Positions 9,463 to 18,640 of a stretch of DNA of 64,000 nt are shown here, one piece after another. The position numbers and the translations under genes were made by a program. Source of the stretch: Haloarcula taiwanensis (GTDB taxonomy: Archaea > Halobacteriota > Halobacteria > Halobacteriales > Haloarculaceae); the NCBI GenBank assembly GCA_002844335.1, contig CP019154.1, positions 620,001 through 684,000 on the forward strand. The letters are read 5' to 3'. The notes under the pieces were generated by a model. That model worked only from the letters and a program-made list of their open reading frames with translations. It searched no databases and was not told where the DNA came from. Position 1 is the first letter of the stretch; every line of letters starts with the position of its first letter.

Positions 9463-9741
9463 ATGGAGTGGAAACTGTTCGCACACCTCCGGGACGCAGC
9501 CGACGGCCAGTCGGTCAGCGTCGATATCGAGGCGGACGCCACGGTCGGCACAGCGCTCGATGCGCTGCTCGCGGCCCGACCGGCGCTCGCCGAGGAGGTG
9601 CTCGACGAAAACGAGGAGCTGGCCGACCACATCCGGGTGCTCGTCGACGGCGAAGACCCCTTCGCTACCGGTGATGGGCTGGCGACGGCAGTCGACGAGG
9701 AGACGGAACTTGCGTTGTTTCCGCCGGTCAGTGGCGGCTGA
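9463..9741 (+). CDS. samp1: small archaeal modifier protein (MoaD/ThiS-like, SAMP1 type)
   Basis: 92 residues with a beta-grasp fold signature (MEWKLFAHLRDAADGQ, then VLVDGEDPF) and a C-terminal diglycine (PPVSGG). In haloarchaea such proteins are activated by the E1-like UbaA and attached to target lysines (sampylation) or carry sulfur for molybdopterin synthesis; this is family knowledge. The longer frame beginning at 9328 is not MoaD-like, so the ATG at 9463 is the start. The C-terminal GG before the stop is what is needed for conjugation without processing. Whether it is SAMP1 or another paralogue needs a tree. Confidence 0.82.
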   Translation: MEWKLFAHLRDAADGQSVSVDIEADATVGTALDALLAARPALAEEVLDENEELADHIRVLVDGEDPFATGDGLATAVDEETELALFPPVSGG

Positions 9742-9759
9742 TACGGATCGGCAGCGGGC

Positions 9760-11415
9760 TCAGTTTTCCAGCGGCCCCGGCGCCGTCACGTTCGAGATGA
9801 CGACGCGAACGCCGTCCTGATACTCAGTGTCGAGTGTCACGTCCCACCCGTGGGTCCGGGCAAGCATCCGCAAGTTCGGGAGTGTCATCCCGGCTGCGGC
9901 GTCCGGTATCGCGCCGCCGTACTCGAAAAAGGCGTCCGACGCTGTCTCGCCAGCCGGGGTCCCGTCGTCGGTGATGACGATCTCGTCGGCCTCCCGGGAA
10001 ACGGTGACCGTGGACGCGTCGTTGTGTGCCGCGAACGTGAACCCGCTCTCGAAGAGGTCTCGCAGGCGTGTCGGGTCGGCGATGACCTGTCCCTCTACGT
10101 CGGCCGCCATCGTGAGGCCGTTGGTGTCAGCACGTTCCCAAGCCCCGTCGACGATTGGCCTGAGGTCGACAGCCGTCGTCTCGTCGATTGTCTGTCCATG
10201 TCGAGCCAGCGTCGCGAGTCCGTTGACGATTTCGGACATCCGTTCGGCCGTCTCGGATGTCGACCGGAGGGAGTCTCTTGCCAGGTCCACCTCGCCGCGG
10301 TCCAGAGCGTTGCCGGCGACGGAGACACGACCGGTGATTATCTGGAGCGTGTTCAGAAGCTCGTGTCTGATTGCAGTGGCGAACCCCTCCAGTTGTTCGT
10401 TCTGTCTGTCAAGCTCGCGGCGACGCCGTTCGCTTTCGGTCACGTCGGTGAACACGAGCATCCGACCGATATTGACCTGTCCCAGCGAAAACGAGGTGTC
10501 GCTGACGAGGTAGTACTCTGCTCCGCCACCACGGTTTCGTTCGAGAATCTGCTCGTCCGTTTGCAGTATTTCGGTGACGGCCGGCAGCACCGTCTCAAGG
10601 TTCTGTCCGCGGCTCCCGGACAGGGCCGGAAAAAGCCGCTGTGCCTTGCCGTTTGCTTCCTTGATATAGCCGTCATCATCAAGATACACGACCGCTTCGT
10701 CGACGCCATCGGTCAACTGGACGGCGAGAAACGCCTCGTCGTACACGTAGAGGACACCGAGCGCGAACAGTGCCACACCGAGCGGTTCGTGGTTGATATC
10801 GAGGAGGAGGTCGCTGACGTACCCGACGATATCGAGGATGACCGGCAGCGCTGTAATCCCGACAAGAACCCCGAGCGGACGGGTGTCGTAGTCCGCTTCG
10901 AGGAACAGTTCGAACAGCATGAAGAAGCCGACAGTGACGAGCGCGTAGGAGAGCCCTGTCACCACCCAGTGAAACACGCCGTGTGTAATTGCCAGGTGCG
11001 GGAACGGGTCGGAAGCGAACTGCGTGGCGAAATAGAGCCCGTGAAACGGATTGGTTAGCTTTACCGCAACGACAGCGAGATACACGCTGACAGCGACCGC
11101 ACGGTACAGTCGATTCCGGTGGAATGCCCGCCCGGTGTACGCCGAGCAAAAGTATAGCCACGCGCCGACCGTCGCGAGCCCGACGACGAGGCTGCCGAGG
11201 TAGAACGCGTATCCCAGCGTCCCGGGCGTGATCAGGAAGCCGAGTTGCAGCGCCGCCCAGCCGCCGCTACAGAGGAGGAGTCCGACCATCCCGCGGCGAG
11301 TATCCGGGTCTTCCATGCGAGCGGCTCTGTAGAGCCCGACACCGCATCCGGCTGCCGCGAGAGCGTATGCCGCGACGTACGCGAGAAATGCCGGAGAGCT
11401 CCCGACCAGATTCAT
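9760..11415 (-). CDS. sensor histidine kinase with degenerate ATP site
   Basis: 551 residues. Seven N-terminal helices fill about residues 8-230 (the 7TM sensor type found in haloarchaea). A PAS-like domain follows (about 235-330, ending FTDVTESERRRRELD), then a HisKA-like helix with the H-box IRHELLNTLQ, phospho-acceptor His351. The ATPase part is unusual: where the N-box should give an asparagine (LxxNAxxH) the sequence is LFESGFTFAAH, and the G1 box is DDGTPAGE rather than DNGPGI. ATP binding may be lost. No response regulator lies next to it. The stop is separated by 18 bases from the SAMP gene. Confidence 0.78.
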   Translation of the reverse strand: MNLVGSSPAFLAYVAAYALAAAGCGVGLYRAARMEDPDTRRGMVGLLLCSGGWAALQLGFLITPGTLGYAFYLGSLVVGLATVGAWLYFCSAYTGRAFHRNRLYRAVAVSVYLAVVAVKLTNPFHGLYFATQFASDPFPHLAITHGVFHWVVTGLSYALVTVGFFMLFELFLEADYDTRPLGVLVGITALPVILDIVGYVSDLLLDINHEPLGVALFALGVLYVYDEAFLAVQLTDGVDEAVVYLDDDGYIKEANGKAQRLFPALSGSRGQNLETVLPAVTEILQTDEQILERNRGGGAEYYLVSDTSFSLGQVNIGRMLVFTDVTESERRRRELDRQNEQLEGFATAIRHELLNTLQIITGRVSVAGNALDRGEVDLARDSLRSTSETAERMSEIVNGLATLARHGQTIDETTAVDLRPIVDGAWERADTNGLTMAADVEGQVIADPTRLRDLFESGFTFAAHNDASTVTVSREADEIVITDDGTPAGETASDAFFEYGGAIPDAAAGMTLPNLRMLARTHGWDVTLDTEYQDGVRVVISNVTAPGPLEN

Positions 11416-11478
11416 CTACCTATGGTATGGAGAGTCTTTCAATGAGTGTTGTGTCCGCGTTATCGCCTATGATAACTC

Positions 11479-12357
11479 TCAGAGGTCGCGGATTTCGAAC
11501 ACGTAGTCCGGACACTCGCTGATGTCTCCGCCGGCGTACGCGGCCTGGGCCACGTGTCGCGGTGTCTCGGGGATGAGGACTCGTGTCCCGTCGACGCCGA
11601 GCCTCGCTGCATCGGCAGCGATCGCATCGAATAGGGCCCGTGCAGCGTCGACGTTGCTCCATACCCCGACTGCGTACTCTGCGAGCCGTTCGCCGTCAGC
11701 GTCGGTCGTCCGGGCGCGACACGCCATCCCCTGTGGCTTCTCGCCGACGGTCAGGACCGCCCGTTCAGTCGCTAGCCGGTCGAGCGTCTCCCGCGTCAGC
11801 GTCGAGAGCGCCCAGCTCTCTCCGCTGTCGAGCGCGAGCCCTGACAGGACGTCTCGACCGTCGCTCCCCTGCCAGTAGCGCCATGCTGTCGTAGGATCGT
11901 TTCCGACAGACATCTCGGGCGTTACGTCGGCCGGCTCGGGGTGTGCCCAGCGGAACGACGTGACCGCTTCGAAGCCAGCAGCCAGCGACTGGCCGAGCCC
12001 GGCCTCGTTCCAGGAAAACACCATGCTTCGGCCGACTGACGCGCCGGCATCGGCCGCCCATTCGATGAGGCGGTCGGTCAGCAGCGACCCCAACCCCTGC
12101 CCTCTGTAGTCCGCGTCGACACGCATCCCCTGGAACCATGCTTCGGTCTCGGTGAGTCTGACGGCCTGCGCGATGCCGACGGCGTGGCCGTCAACGTCGA
12201 CGACGAGGGTTTTCCGGTCCGGGCCGTCGTCGTCGACCCAGTCGTGGAACACGTCCGGGATGTAATCAGCCATCGCGCGGTCGGCCCAGACATCGCTGGT
12301 CAGGTCGACAATAGCCTCGTAGTCGTCGTGACAAGCCGTCCGAACAGTCGGCGACAT
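11479..12357 (-). CDS. GNAT family N-acetyltransferase
   Basis: 292 residues. Residues 1-145 form a GNAT domain with the acetyl-CoA-binding motif DYRGQGLGSLLTDRLIEWA near 84-102. The second half (about 160-290) is a partial, second GNAT-like or effector region ending in YVFEIRDL, similar to the two-domain GNAT proteins of haloarchaea. The substrate is unknown. It lies downstream of gatD on the same strand with a 77-base gap and could be cotranscribed. Confidence 0.75.
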   Translation of the reverse strand: MSPTVRTACHDDYEAIVDLTSDVWADRAMADYIPDVFHDWVDDDGPDRKTLVVDVDGHAVGIAQAVRLTETEAWFQGMRVDADYRGQGLGSLLTDRLIEWAADAGASVGRSMVFSWNEAGLGQSLAAGFEAVTSFRWAHPEPADVTPEMSVGNDPTTAWRYWQGSDGRDVLSGLALDSGESWALSTLTRETLDRLATERAVLTVGEKPQGMACRARTTDADGERLAEYAVGVWSNVDAARALFDAIAADAARLGVDGTRVLIPETPRHVAQAAYAGGDISECPDYVFEIRDL

Positions 12358-12434
12358 ACCGTTGGACTCGCCCGCGACGATAAAAAAGAGACGCTCCGCG
12401 GAGCCACACCGTGACTACTGCGCCGGTCCCAGCG

Positions 12435-13682
12435 CTACAACCAGGGTGTCGAGCGCTGCTGAATCTCGCCGGCAAGGGGCTCTTGCATCGTATCGGCCAC
12501 GTCGTCGCTGTTGGCCAGCGCCCACATGAGCTTGACCTTCGCTGTACCGGGGAGCATATCTTCGCCCTCAGTGACGCCGGCGTCAAGCAGGTCCCGTCCG
12601 GTATCGTAGACGCGGTCACAGACCCGGCCTTCGAGGCACTGGCTGGTCATGACGACCGGGATGTCCAGTTCCTCGATGGTCCCGATCCAGTCGGTGTTGA
12701 CATGGCCAAGCCCCGTGCCCTCGATGACAACGCCCTCGCTGTCCTCTGCGGCGGCTTCGAGCAGCGACGGGTCCATCCCCGGCGAGAACTTCAGGAGTTC
12801 CACGTCGGTCTCGATGTCGTCGTGCAGCGCCAGGTCGGCGGCGTCCCGTTCGGTGTACTCACGGTGGAACGTAACCGTGCTCTCGCCGTCGATGTCGTAG
12901 TCGACCTCGCCAAGCGGCTTCGCGCCGACTGTCTCGAAGGCGTCCCGGCGCGAGGTGTGGTTCTTCCGGACGCGGGTGCCGCGGTGGAGCGCACAGCGGT
13001 CGTCGGACTCGTCTGCGTGCATACAGACCAGCACCTCCGCACAGTCGCTCGTCGCAGCCTCGACCGCCGAAACAGCGTTCATCACGTTGTCCGAGGACGG
13101 GCGGTCCGCCGACCGCTGGCTGCCAGTAAACACGATTGGAACCGGCGTGTCGAGCATGAACGACAGCGCCGACGCGGAGTACTGCATCGTGTCGGTGCCG
13201 TGCATGACGACGATGCCGTCTGCGCCGGCCTCGATTTCCTCGTGGACCGCCTGCGCGAGGTCCTGCCAGACGGCCGGGGTCATGTTCTCCGAGAGAATAT
13301 TCGCGACGACGCGGCCGCGGTAGTTCGCCATCCCGGCGAGGTCCGGGACCGCTCGCAGTACGTCCTCTGCGTCGAACTGGGCCGTCACTGCACCGGTACG
13401 GTAGTCGACGGTCGAGGCGATGGTCCCGCCGGTGGAGATGAGCGACACCGTCGGGAGGTCGTCGTCGAATTCGATTGCCGACTGACTCTGTTCGTCCTGC
13501 GCGCTCTCGACGTCGTACACGTCCGACTCCAGCACGTCGACGGATGCGCCCTCGCGGTCGATACCGACGTTGTACCCGCCGTCGAGTTTGACGACGAGGT
13601 GCTCGGGCGTACTCGATGGAAGCAACACGCCCTCGTATGTCTGGGCCGCGCGCTCGACGCGGACCCGGTCGCCTGCGTTCAT
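12435..13682 (-). CDS. gatD: glutamyl-tRNA(Gln) amidotransferase subunit D
   Basis: 415 residues. GatD is the asparaginase-like subunit of the archaeal GatDE amidotransferase, which frees ammonia from an amide donor so that GatE can convert Glu-tRNA(Gln) to Gln-tRNA(Gln). An N-terminal small beta domain (1-55) precedes the asparaginase fold with the nucleophile motif STGGT (83-87) and the second catalytic motif HGTDT (161-165). The ATG at 13682 is preferred over a GTG nine bases upstream, because MNAGDRVRVE matches the family start. gatE is not in this window. A tRNA-like fragment lies immediately upstream. Confidence 0.93.
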   Translation of the reverse strand: MNAGDRVRVERAAQTYEGVLLPSSTPEHLVVKLDGGYNVGIDREGASVDVLESDVYDVESAQDEQSQSAIEFDDDLPTVSLISTGGTIASTVDYRTGAVTAQFDAEDVLRAVPDLAGMANYRGRVVANILSENMTPAVWQDLAQAVHEEIEAGADGIVVMHGTDTMQYSASALSFMLDTPVPIVFTGSQRSADRPSSDNVMNAVSAVEAATSDCAEVLVCMHADESDDRCALHRGTRVRKNHTSRRDAFETVGAKPLGEVDYDIDGESTVTFHREYTERDAADLALHDDIETDVELLKFSPGMDPSLLEAAAEDSEGVVIEGTGLGHVNTDWIGTIEELDIPVVMTSQCLEGRVCDRVYDTGRDLLDAGVTEGEDMLPGTAKVKLMWALANSDDVADTMQEPLAGEIQQRSTPWL

Positions 13683-13692
13683 GCGCGGCACT

Positions 13693-13730
13693 TTCCGCCG
13701 GTGGGACTTGAACCCACTCGTTTCGCCGAG
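13693..13730 (-). other. tRNA-like 3' fragment (variable arm, T-arm, acceptor strand)
   Basis: Read on the reverse strand there is a four-base-pair hairpin (CTCG-GCGAAA-CGAG), then a perfect T-arm GTGGG-TTCAAGT-CCCAC (13717-13701), then CGGCGGA (13700-13694) and an A where the acceptor strand and discriminator base would be. No matching 5' acceptor, D-arm or anticodon arm is found at tRNA distance: the best candidate, TCCGGCG near 13746, is only about 55 bases away and has one mismatch. This looks like a remnant of a class II (Ser/Leu-type) tRNA, or chance. It sits eleven bases before the gatD start. Confidence 0.35.
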
Positions 13731-13860
13731 CCTTTTCAGCTATACGCCGGACCTGACGACGACCCGCGGCTCCGGTGTGTGGGGCAGTTCGCAGTCGGAC
13801 TCTCAACACACACGATACCAAACCACAATGTTATCTCACTCGACATGCTCCTAACACGTA

Positions 13861-14459
13861 TGGCAGACAACAAGAACGGGCGCGAAGCGCAGGCTCGAAA
13901 CGAGGAGCGCCGCCAGCGCGAGCGCGCTATCGCCGAGGAGCTCGAGCGCGCGGACGAGCCCGAGCCGCCAGTCGACTCGACGGAACTCGCGTCCTTCGAG
14001 ACTGAACTCGACACGCTCGAATTCCCGGCATCAGCGGCTACGGTGGTCGATGCGGTTGGCGATTACGAGATCAAGTCGGCCGAGGGAACGCACACCGTTG
14101 CGAATCTCTTGCCCGATGCAGCGGTCGAGTCGTTCGACTCGCCGGCCGAGGTCCGGACCCGAGTCCAGCGGCCGACCGTAGCGGGGGCGATGAAACGGAT
14201 TGTAAAGGCTGCCGACAGGTATCAAAGCGCGTCGTTCGGTGCCTCACAGCGCGACGGGTACGAGCGGACGTTCCGGGCGCTGCAAGCTATCGATGCGGAT
14301 GACGACGACGAAGGCATTCGCGCTATCGCCGACTGGATTATTGAGCACATTCACGAGAACGAGACGCTACCGGGGTCCCGCGACGTGCGCCGACGGGCGT
14401 CGGAGTTCTGCCGGTCGAACGGTTACTCGGTTCGCAACGACGACTGGCTCGGTATCTGA
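13861..14459 (+). CDS. conserved haloarchaeal protein (DUF5789-like)
   Basis: 199 residues. It begins with a very charged helix (MADNKNGREAQARNEERRQR) followed by a middle region with LEFPASAATVVDAVGDYEI, which I associate with the haloarchaeal DUF5789 group, and an all-helical C-terminal half ending SNGYSVRNDDWLGI. No catalytic or DNA-binding motif is evident. It is divergent from gatD. The assignment to a named DUF is from memory and tentative; that it is a real gene is supported by codon use and composition. Confidence 0.65.
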
Positions 14460-14532
14460 GCGACACACCGCCGTCTCCCTGACTGCCGACAGGCCCCAAA
14501 AGGACCATACTACTCGCCGTCCCATACTCAGT

Positions 14533-15042
14533 ATGGCCGAACGAACCGAGGAGCGGACCCGCGACGCGGACGCGCAGTCGGACGGTGACCTCGGCGTCGA
14601 TGTCGGCACGACGGAATCAGTAGAGACGGACGTCGCTGTCGGGGAATCACGCGACACGACGTCGTCTATCACCGAAACGTCCACCACAGACAGCGGCAGC
14701 TACTTCTCACTGCGGGCGCTGCTGTTCGCCTTCGGCGCGGTCGGCGGCGGGATGGTGCTTGGCGGACTGATACCGCTCGTGCCGTTCACCGAACTGCTCG
14801 GCATCGTACTCGGCGGATTCGTCTACGGACTGCTCGCCAGCGAGCGCCGATACGCCGAACTGGGGCTGGCGGGCGGTGTCAGCGGCGGCGCAACGGCCGT
14901 TCTGTCCCTCCTCCCACAGCTTGCTGCGGGACTGAACGGTACCAGACTGTTCGCCATCGCCGGTGGGGTCGGTCTCGTCCTCGCGCTCGTCGGACACTAC
15001 TTCGGCCGGGACCTTCGCAGTGGGCTGACGAGAGACCTGTAG
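14533..15042 (+). CDS. DUF456-like membrane protein with acidic N-terminus
   Basis: 169 residues. Residues 1-55 are acidic and Thr/Ser-rich; the remainder holds four hydrophobic helices rich in glycine (FGAVGGGMVLGGLIPLV, LGIVLGGFVYGLLAS, GGVSGGATAVLSLL and GVGLVLALVGHYFGRDL). The pattern of short glycine-rich helices resembles DUF456 proteins. The longer frame from 14239 overlaps the preceding gene and is not used; ATG at 14533 is the start. Function unknown. Confidence 0.6.
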   Translation: MAERTEERTRDADAQSDGDLGVDVGTTESVETDVAVGESRDTTSSITETSTTDSGSYFSLRALLFAFGAVGGGMVLGGLIPLVPFTELLGIVLGGFVYGLLASERRYAELGLAGGVSGGATAVLSLLPQLAAGLNGTRLFAIAGGVGLVLALVGHYFGRDLRSGLTRDL

Positions 15043-15386
15043 CTTTTCAGGCGACTGTGCCGGTCAGTATCGCGACCGTGCTTGCTGCATTTGCTGCAGT
15101 GCATTCCACGGTCCCGTCGCTCGGACTGCAATAGAGGTATCAGACAAACGCTGTTGAAATCTTCTGCCCGTCTTTCGTTTGTGACGGCTCGCTACGATTT
15201 CGGCGTGAACGGACGTTTTCGGTGCGACCGATTGTCTCCGTCTCGTCGAACACATCTATAACTTGTTCAATAGTCCAAAAAATAAATAATAATATGATTA
15301 TACGTTGTTTTCTATGGCCACCTAACCATAATATCTTGAGTTGACAACTCTTATAACTCTCGTATGTAAATCCCGGACCAGAACGT
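15043..15386. other. 344-bp gene-free region with promoter for nhaC
   Basis: No convincing gene. The first 200 bases have moderate GC. From about 15250 the sequence becomes AT-rich (runs such as AAAAAATAAATAATAATATG near 15279-15298), which is typical of haloarchaeal promoter regions. It carries a palindrome at 15338-15350 and a TATA-like TTATAA at 15351-15356, about 31 bases before the nhaC start codon. Open frames on the reverse strand here have the composition of non-coding DNA. Confidence 0.6.
15338..15350. promoter_or_regulatory. palindrome GAGTTG-A-CAACTC next to the nhaC TATA box
   Basis: A perfect six-base inverted repeat with a one-base centre, immediately upstream of TTATAA (15351-15356). 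In archaea a protein bound here could block or help TFB/TBP binding. Only one copy was noticed in the window, so the operator role is an inference. Confidence 0.35.
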
Positions 15387-16952
15387 ATGGCACCAGAGAC
15401 ATACGGGCTTATCAGCCTGTTCCCGGCGATGCTCGCGATTGTACTGACGCTGTTCACTCGCCAAGTACTCCTCTCGCTGTTTGCAGGCATCTGGATCGGC
15501 GCGACGGTGCTCGTCGGCTGGAATCCAGCCGCCGGAGCCGCCCGGAGCCTCCAGTTCGTCGTGGATAACGTGACTGAGCCGTTCAACGTCAAGCTGCTCC
15601 TGTTCACGTTCCTCATCGGGGCAATGCTGGGGATGATCTTCCTCTCCGGCGGGATGAATGCGCTGGCGTCACAGATGGTCAAGCGTATTCGGACTCGTCG
15701 TCAGGCGGCGCTTGGCACGTCGCTACTGGGAATGACGATCTTCGTCGACTCGTACGCCTCGACGATGATCACCGGGTCTGTCATGCGCCCGATCACTGAT
15801 AAATTCGACATCAGCCGCGAGAAGCTGGCGTACATCCTTGACTCCACCACTGCACCGACCGCGTCGATATCGGTCGTCTCGACATGGCTCGGGTTCGAGG
15901 TCGGGCTCATCGCCGAGCAACTCACCACGATTGGGGTGGAGCGAAGCGCGTTCCTGCTGTTCCTCGAGTCGATACCCTATCGGTTCTACAGCCTGCTCGC
16001 ACTTGCGATGGTTTTCATCGTCGTCATCGCGGACTTGGACTTCGGGCCGATGGCGAAGGCTGAACGCAGAGCAAAGGAAGAGGGCAAAGTCCTCGGTGAC
16101 AACGCGGACCCACTCATGGAAACGCAGGAGGACGATATCGTCACGCCCGACCACGTAGAGCCACGGTGGTGGTACTTCGCAGCACCAATTGCCGCACTCG
16201 TGGGGGTGACCGGGTTCTCGCTGTATTACTCTGGTGGCGGGTTCGCTGGCCGGAGTCTCACCGATGCACTGTCGAACGCGGCCACCGCTGACGCAATCGT
16301 CTGGGCCTCGTTCTCGGCCTGTCTGGTCATTCTGACAATTCTGGTCGGACACGCACGGATTGCGGTCGATAAAGTGAGCGATGCCATCTTCGAGGGATTC
16401 AAAATGGTGATGTTCCCCGTTGCGGTGCTCTCGCTCGCGTGGTCCATCGGTGCTGTGAGTCAGGCACTCGGTGTCGGTCCCTACGTCGTCGCTATCAGCG
16501 AGGGAATTATCACAGCCGGGATGCTGCCCGCCATCATCTTCCTCAGCGCGGTCATTATCAGCTTCAGCATCGGCACGTCTTGGGGGACGATGGGTATCCT
16601 GTTCCCTGTCGCGATACCGCTCGGACACGCTCTCGGCGCGCCGCTTGCCCCAGCTATCGCAGCGATCCTGACCGGCGCGCTGTTTGGCGACCACTGCTCG
16701 CCCATCTCCGACACGACAGTGATGTCGAGCATGTTCGCCGCGAGTGACCACGTCGACCACGTGAACACCCAGATTCCCTATGCAGTACTGGCCGGCATCG
16801 TCGCAACCGGGCTGTTCCTGCTGGCCGGCTACGGCGTTTCGGCGTACATTGCGCTCCCCGCCGGACTGGTCGCTGTCGGGTCTGTGACGTACCTGCTCTC
16901 AGAACAGCTCTCGGTCGAAGTCCCCAGTTCGTACGGTTCGAACGCGGACTGA
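15387..16952 (+). CDS. nhaC: NhaC-family Na+/H+ antiporter
   Basis: 521 residues with about eleven to twelve transmembrane helices and no soluble domain except a hydrophilic loop around 225-260. The segments TIFVDSYASTMITGSVMRPI (about residue 112) and FLSAVIISFSIGTSWGTMG (about 385) and the pair GDHCSPISDTTVMSS (near 430) are hallmarks of the NhaC superfamily (Na_H_antiporter). Members exchange Na+ for H+, but relatives transport malate/lactate or amino acids, so the substrate is uncertain. It stands alone between an AT-rich promoter and a convergent ArsR-like gene. Confidence 0.85.
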   Translation: MAPETYGLISLFPAMLAIVLTLFTRQVLLSLFAGIWIGATVLVGWNPAAGAARSLQFVVDNVTEPFNVKLLLFTFLIGAMLGMIFLSGGMNALASQMVKRIRTRRQAALGTSLLGMTIFVDSYASTMITGSVMRPITDKFDISREKLAYILDSTTAPTASISVVSTWLGFEVGLIAEQLTTIGVERSAFLLFLESIPYRFYSLLALAMVFIVVIADLDFGPMAKAERRAKEEGKVLGDNADPLMETQEDDIVTPDHVEPRWWYFAAPIAALVGVTGFSLYYSGGGFAGRSLTDALSNAATADAIVWASFSACLVILTILVGHARIAVDKVSDAIFEGFKMVMFPVAVLSLAWSIGAVSQALGVGPYVVAISEGIITAGMLPAIIFLSAVIISFSIGTSWGTMGILFPVAIPLGHALGAPLAPAIAAILTGALFGDHCSPISDTTVMSSMFAASDHVDHVNTQIPYAVLAGIVATGLFLLAGYGVSAYIALPAGLVAVGSVTYLLSEQLSVEVPSSYGSNAD

Positions 16953-16982
16953 GACGGTCCGCTCTCCGAAACACCGTTTGGC

Positions 16983-17630
16983 TCAGACGATTTCCCAGCC
17001 GTCGTCGGTCCGTTCGACCACGTCGTCCTCCGCCAGCCGCGTGAGCGCTTCCTCGACGATTTCGGGCGGGGCCTCAATCTCTCGGGCCAGCGCTGGAACG
17101 GTATCGATACCGTTTGCGAGCCCGCTGACCAGTTCTGCGTACAGTCGTCCGTCGCCGTTCTCGAAGCCGGAGTCGATGCGGTCCCGTACGTCGGTCATGC
17201 GGGCTTGCACCCATCGCTGAGCCAGCGACAGTTCGTTCTCTAGCTGCTGGAGATGCTCCAGTTCGCGCGCCAGGTCGTGAAAGTCCCCGTCAGATGTGGC
17301 CCCAACGTCTATCGAGAGGTGGCGACAGGAGGGCATCTCGAACTCGGGGTTTGCCGGATAGGCGCTTTTGGTACCAAACTCGTACGGAGAGACGCGGACC
17401 TCCAGACGGAGGTTCCGGGCGATAGAGAAGTACTTTCGGCGTTGGTCGTCCGTCCGGGAGTCGACGAGGCCGGCGTCTTCGAGCTTCTGCAGGTGGTCGA
17501 TGACCGCTTTCGGACTGACACCGATGTACTCGCTGATTTCGGTGACGTAGCAGGGTTTGTGTGCGAGTAGTTTGAGAATCCGCCGGCGATTGGCGTTTCC
17601 AAGGAGATTGAGTAGCTCGGCGGAGTCCAT
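16983..17630 (-). CDS. ArsR-family winged-helix transcriptional regulator
   Basis: 215 residues. Residues 1-80 make a winged helix: LLNLLGNANRRRILKLLA, recognition helix VSPKAVIDHLQKLEDAGLV, and wing DSRTDDQRRKYFSIA. The middle binds unknown ligands and has a coiled-coil-like helix (LARELEHLQQLENELSLAQ). The final 60 residues form a second small winged helix (IVEEALTRLAEDDVVERTDDGWEIV). It converges on nhaC, so it may or may not control it. Confidence 0.82.
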   Translation of the reverse strand: MDSAELLNLLGNANRRRILKLLAHKPCYVTEISEYIGVSPKAVIDHLQKLEDAGLVDSRTDDQRRKYFSIARNLRLEVRVSPYEFGTKSAYPANPEFEMPSCRHLSIDVGATSDGDFHDLARELEHLQQLENELSLAQRWVQARMTDVRDRIDSGFENGDGRLYAELVSGLANGIDTVPALAREIEAPPEIVEEALTRLAEDDVVERTDDGWEIV

Positions 17631-17727
17631 CGATACGTAGGTAGCGGGTCACGGTTCAAAAGTATGACTCTCGTCGGGCGGTTTGCTGGTGTGTCCCCCG
17701 CTCAGCGACCGGGTAGGCCCGCGACCC

Positions 17728-18640
17728 CTATGCGCCGCCGTTCCCGTTGCCCTGACTGCCGCCGTTTCCTCGGTCATTGTCCTGGCCGTTGCCGCCGTCG
17801 TTTCCTTGGTCACTACCCTGGCCGCTTCCTTGGTCACCGCCGTCGTTGCCCCCGTCGCCTCCGTTATTTCCCTGGTCCCCGGCCTGGTCGTTTCCGCTAT
17901 CGTTTCCCTGCCCCTCCCCGCTGTCGTTCCCCTGGTCGCCTTCGTTACCGTTCTGGCTGGTATCGCCGTCGTTGCTCTGGTCGTTTCCGTTATTTCCCCG
18001 GTCTCCTTCGTCACCGTTTCCCTGGTCCCCGGCCTGGTCGTTGCCCTGCTCACCCCCGTCGCTGCCTTGGTCGCTCCCGTTACCGTTTCCCTCGTCGTTG
18101 CCCCCCTCGCCCGCATCACCGTCGGAATCCGTCTCGGACGAGCCGTCGGCCCCGTCGTTTCCGGATTCGTCGGCGTCAGAACCGTTCTCCCCGCCAGCGC
18201 CGTTTCTGGCATCGTTGCCGCTGTCGTCGCTGTCCTCGGTGCCGGACGCTCCACGCTCCCCGTTTTCGTTCCCGTTGCCCCGTTCCGCCCCCCTGTCAGA
18301 CTCGTTTCCCTCGTTCCCGGCCGCGCCGTCTGCCCCCTCGCTATCGCCGTCGGTACCCCTGTCAGCGGGTGGGCCTCCCTCGGTCTCGTTTTCCTGCTGT
18401 CCGGGGGCATCGTCAGGTGGGCCTCGCTCGCTACTGTTTCCCTGCTGTCCGGGAGCCTCGCCGGGCGGGCCTCGGTTGCTCTCGTTGGCACCCCGGTCGG
18501 GCGTCTCGGCTGGCGGCCCCCGGTCGCTATCGTTGACTCCGGCGCCGTCGGGCGGTCCTGCTTCGCTCCGGTTGACGCCAGCGTCGTCGGGCGGTCCCTG
18601 TTCATCCGGGCCAGCGGTCCCCGGCGGTCCGGCGATACCC
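17728..18640 (-). repeat. degenerate short tandem repeats within the Gly/Asn/Asp-rich gene
   Basis: The coding DNA for residues about 175-478 is made of short imperfect units (on the plus strand, GTTTCC, CTGGTC, CCGTTG and similar) that encode alternating glycine, asparagine, aspartate and glutamine. The unit is not constant in length, so it looks like diverged slippage rather than exact tandem copies. Confidence 0.6.

Noticed and set aside
13570..13854. 94-residue plus-strand frame containing RRWDLNPL
   Set aside because: It is the translated complement of the tRNA-like T-arm and the gatD 5' end; not a gene.
12411..13900. 682-residue plus-strand frame running across gatD into the 13861 gene
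   Set aside because: Its first part is the antisense of gatD; only the last 199 residues (from 13861) form a real protein.
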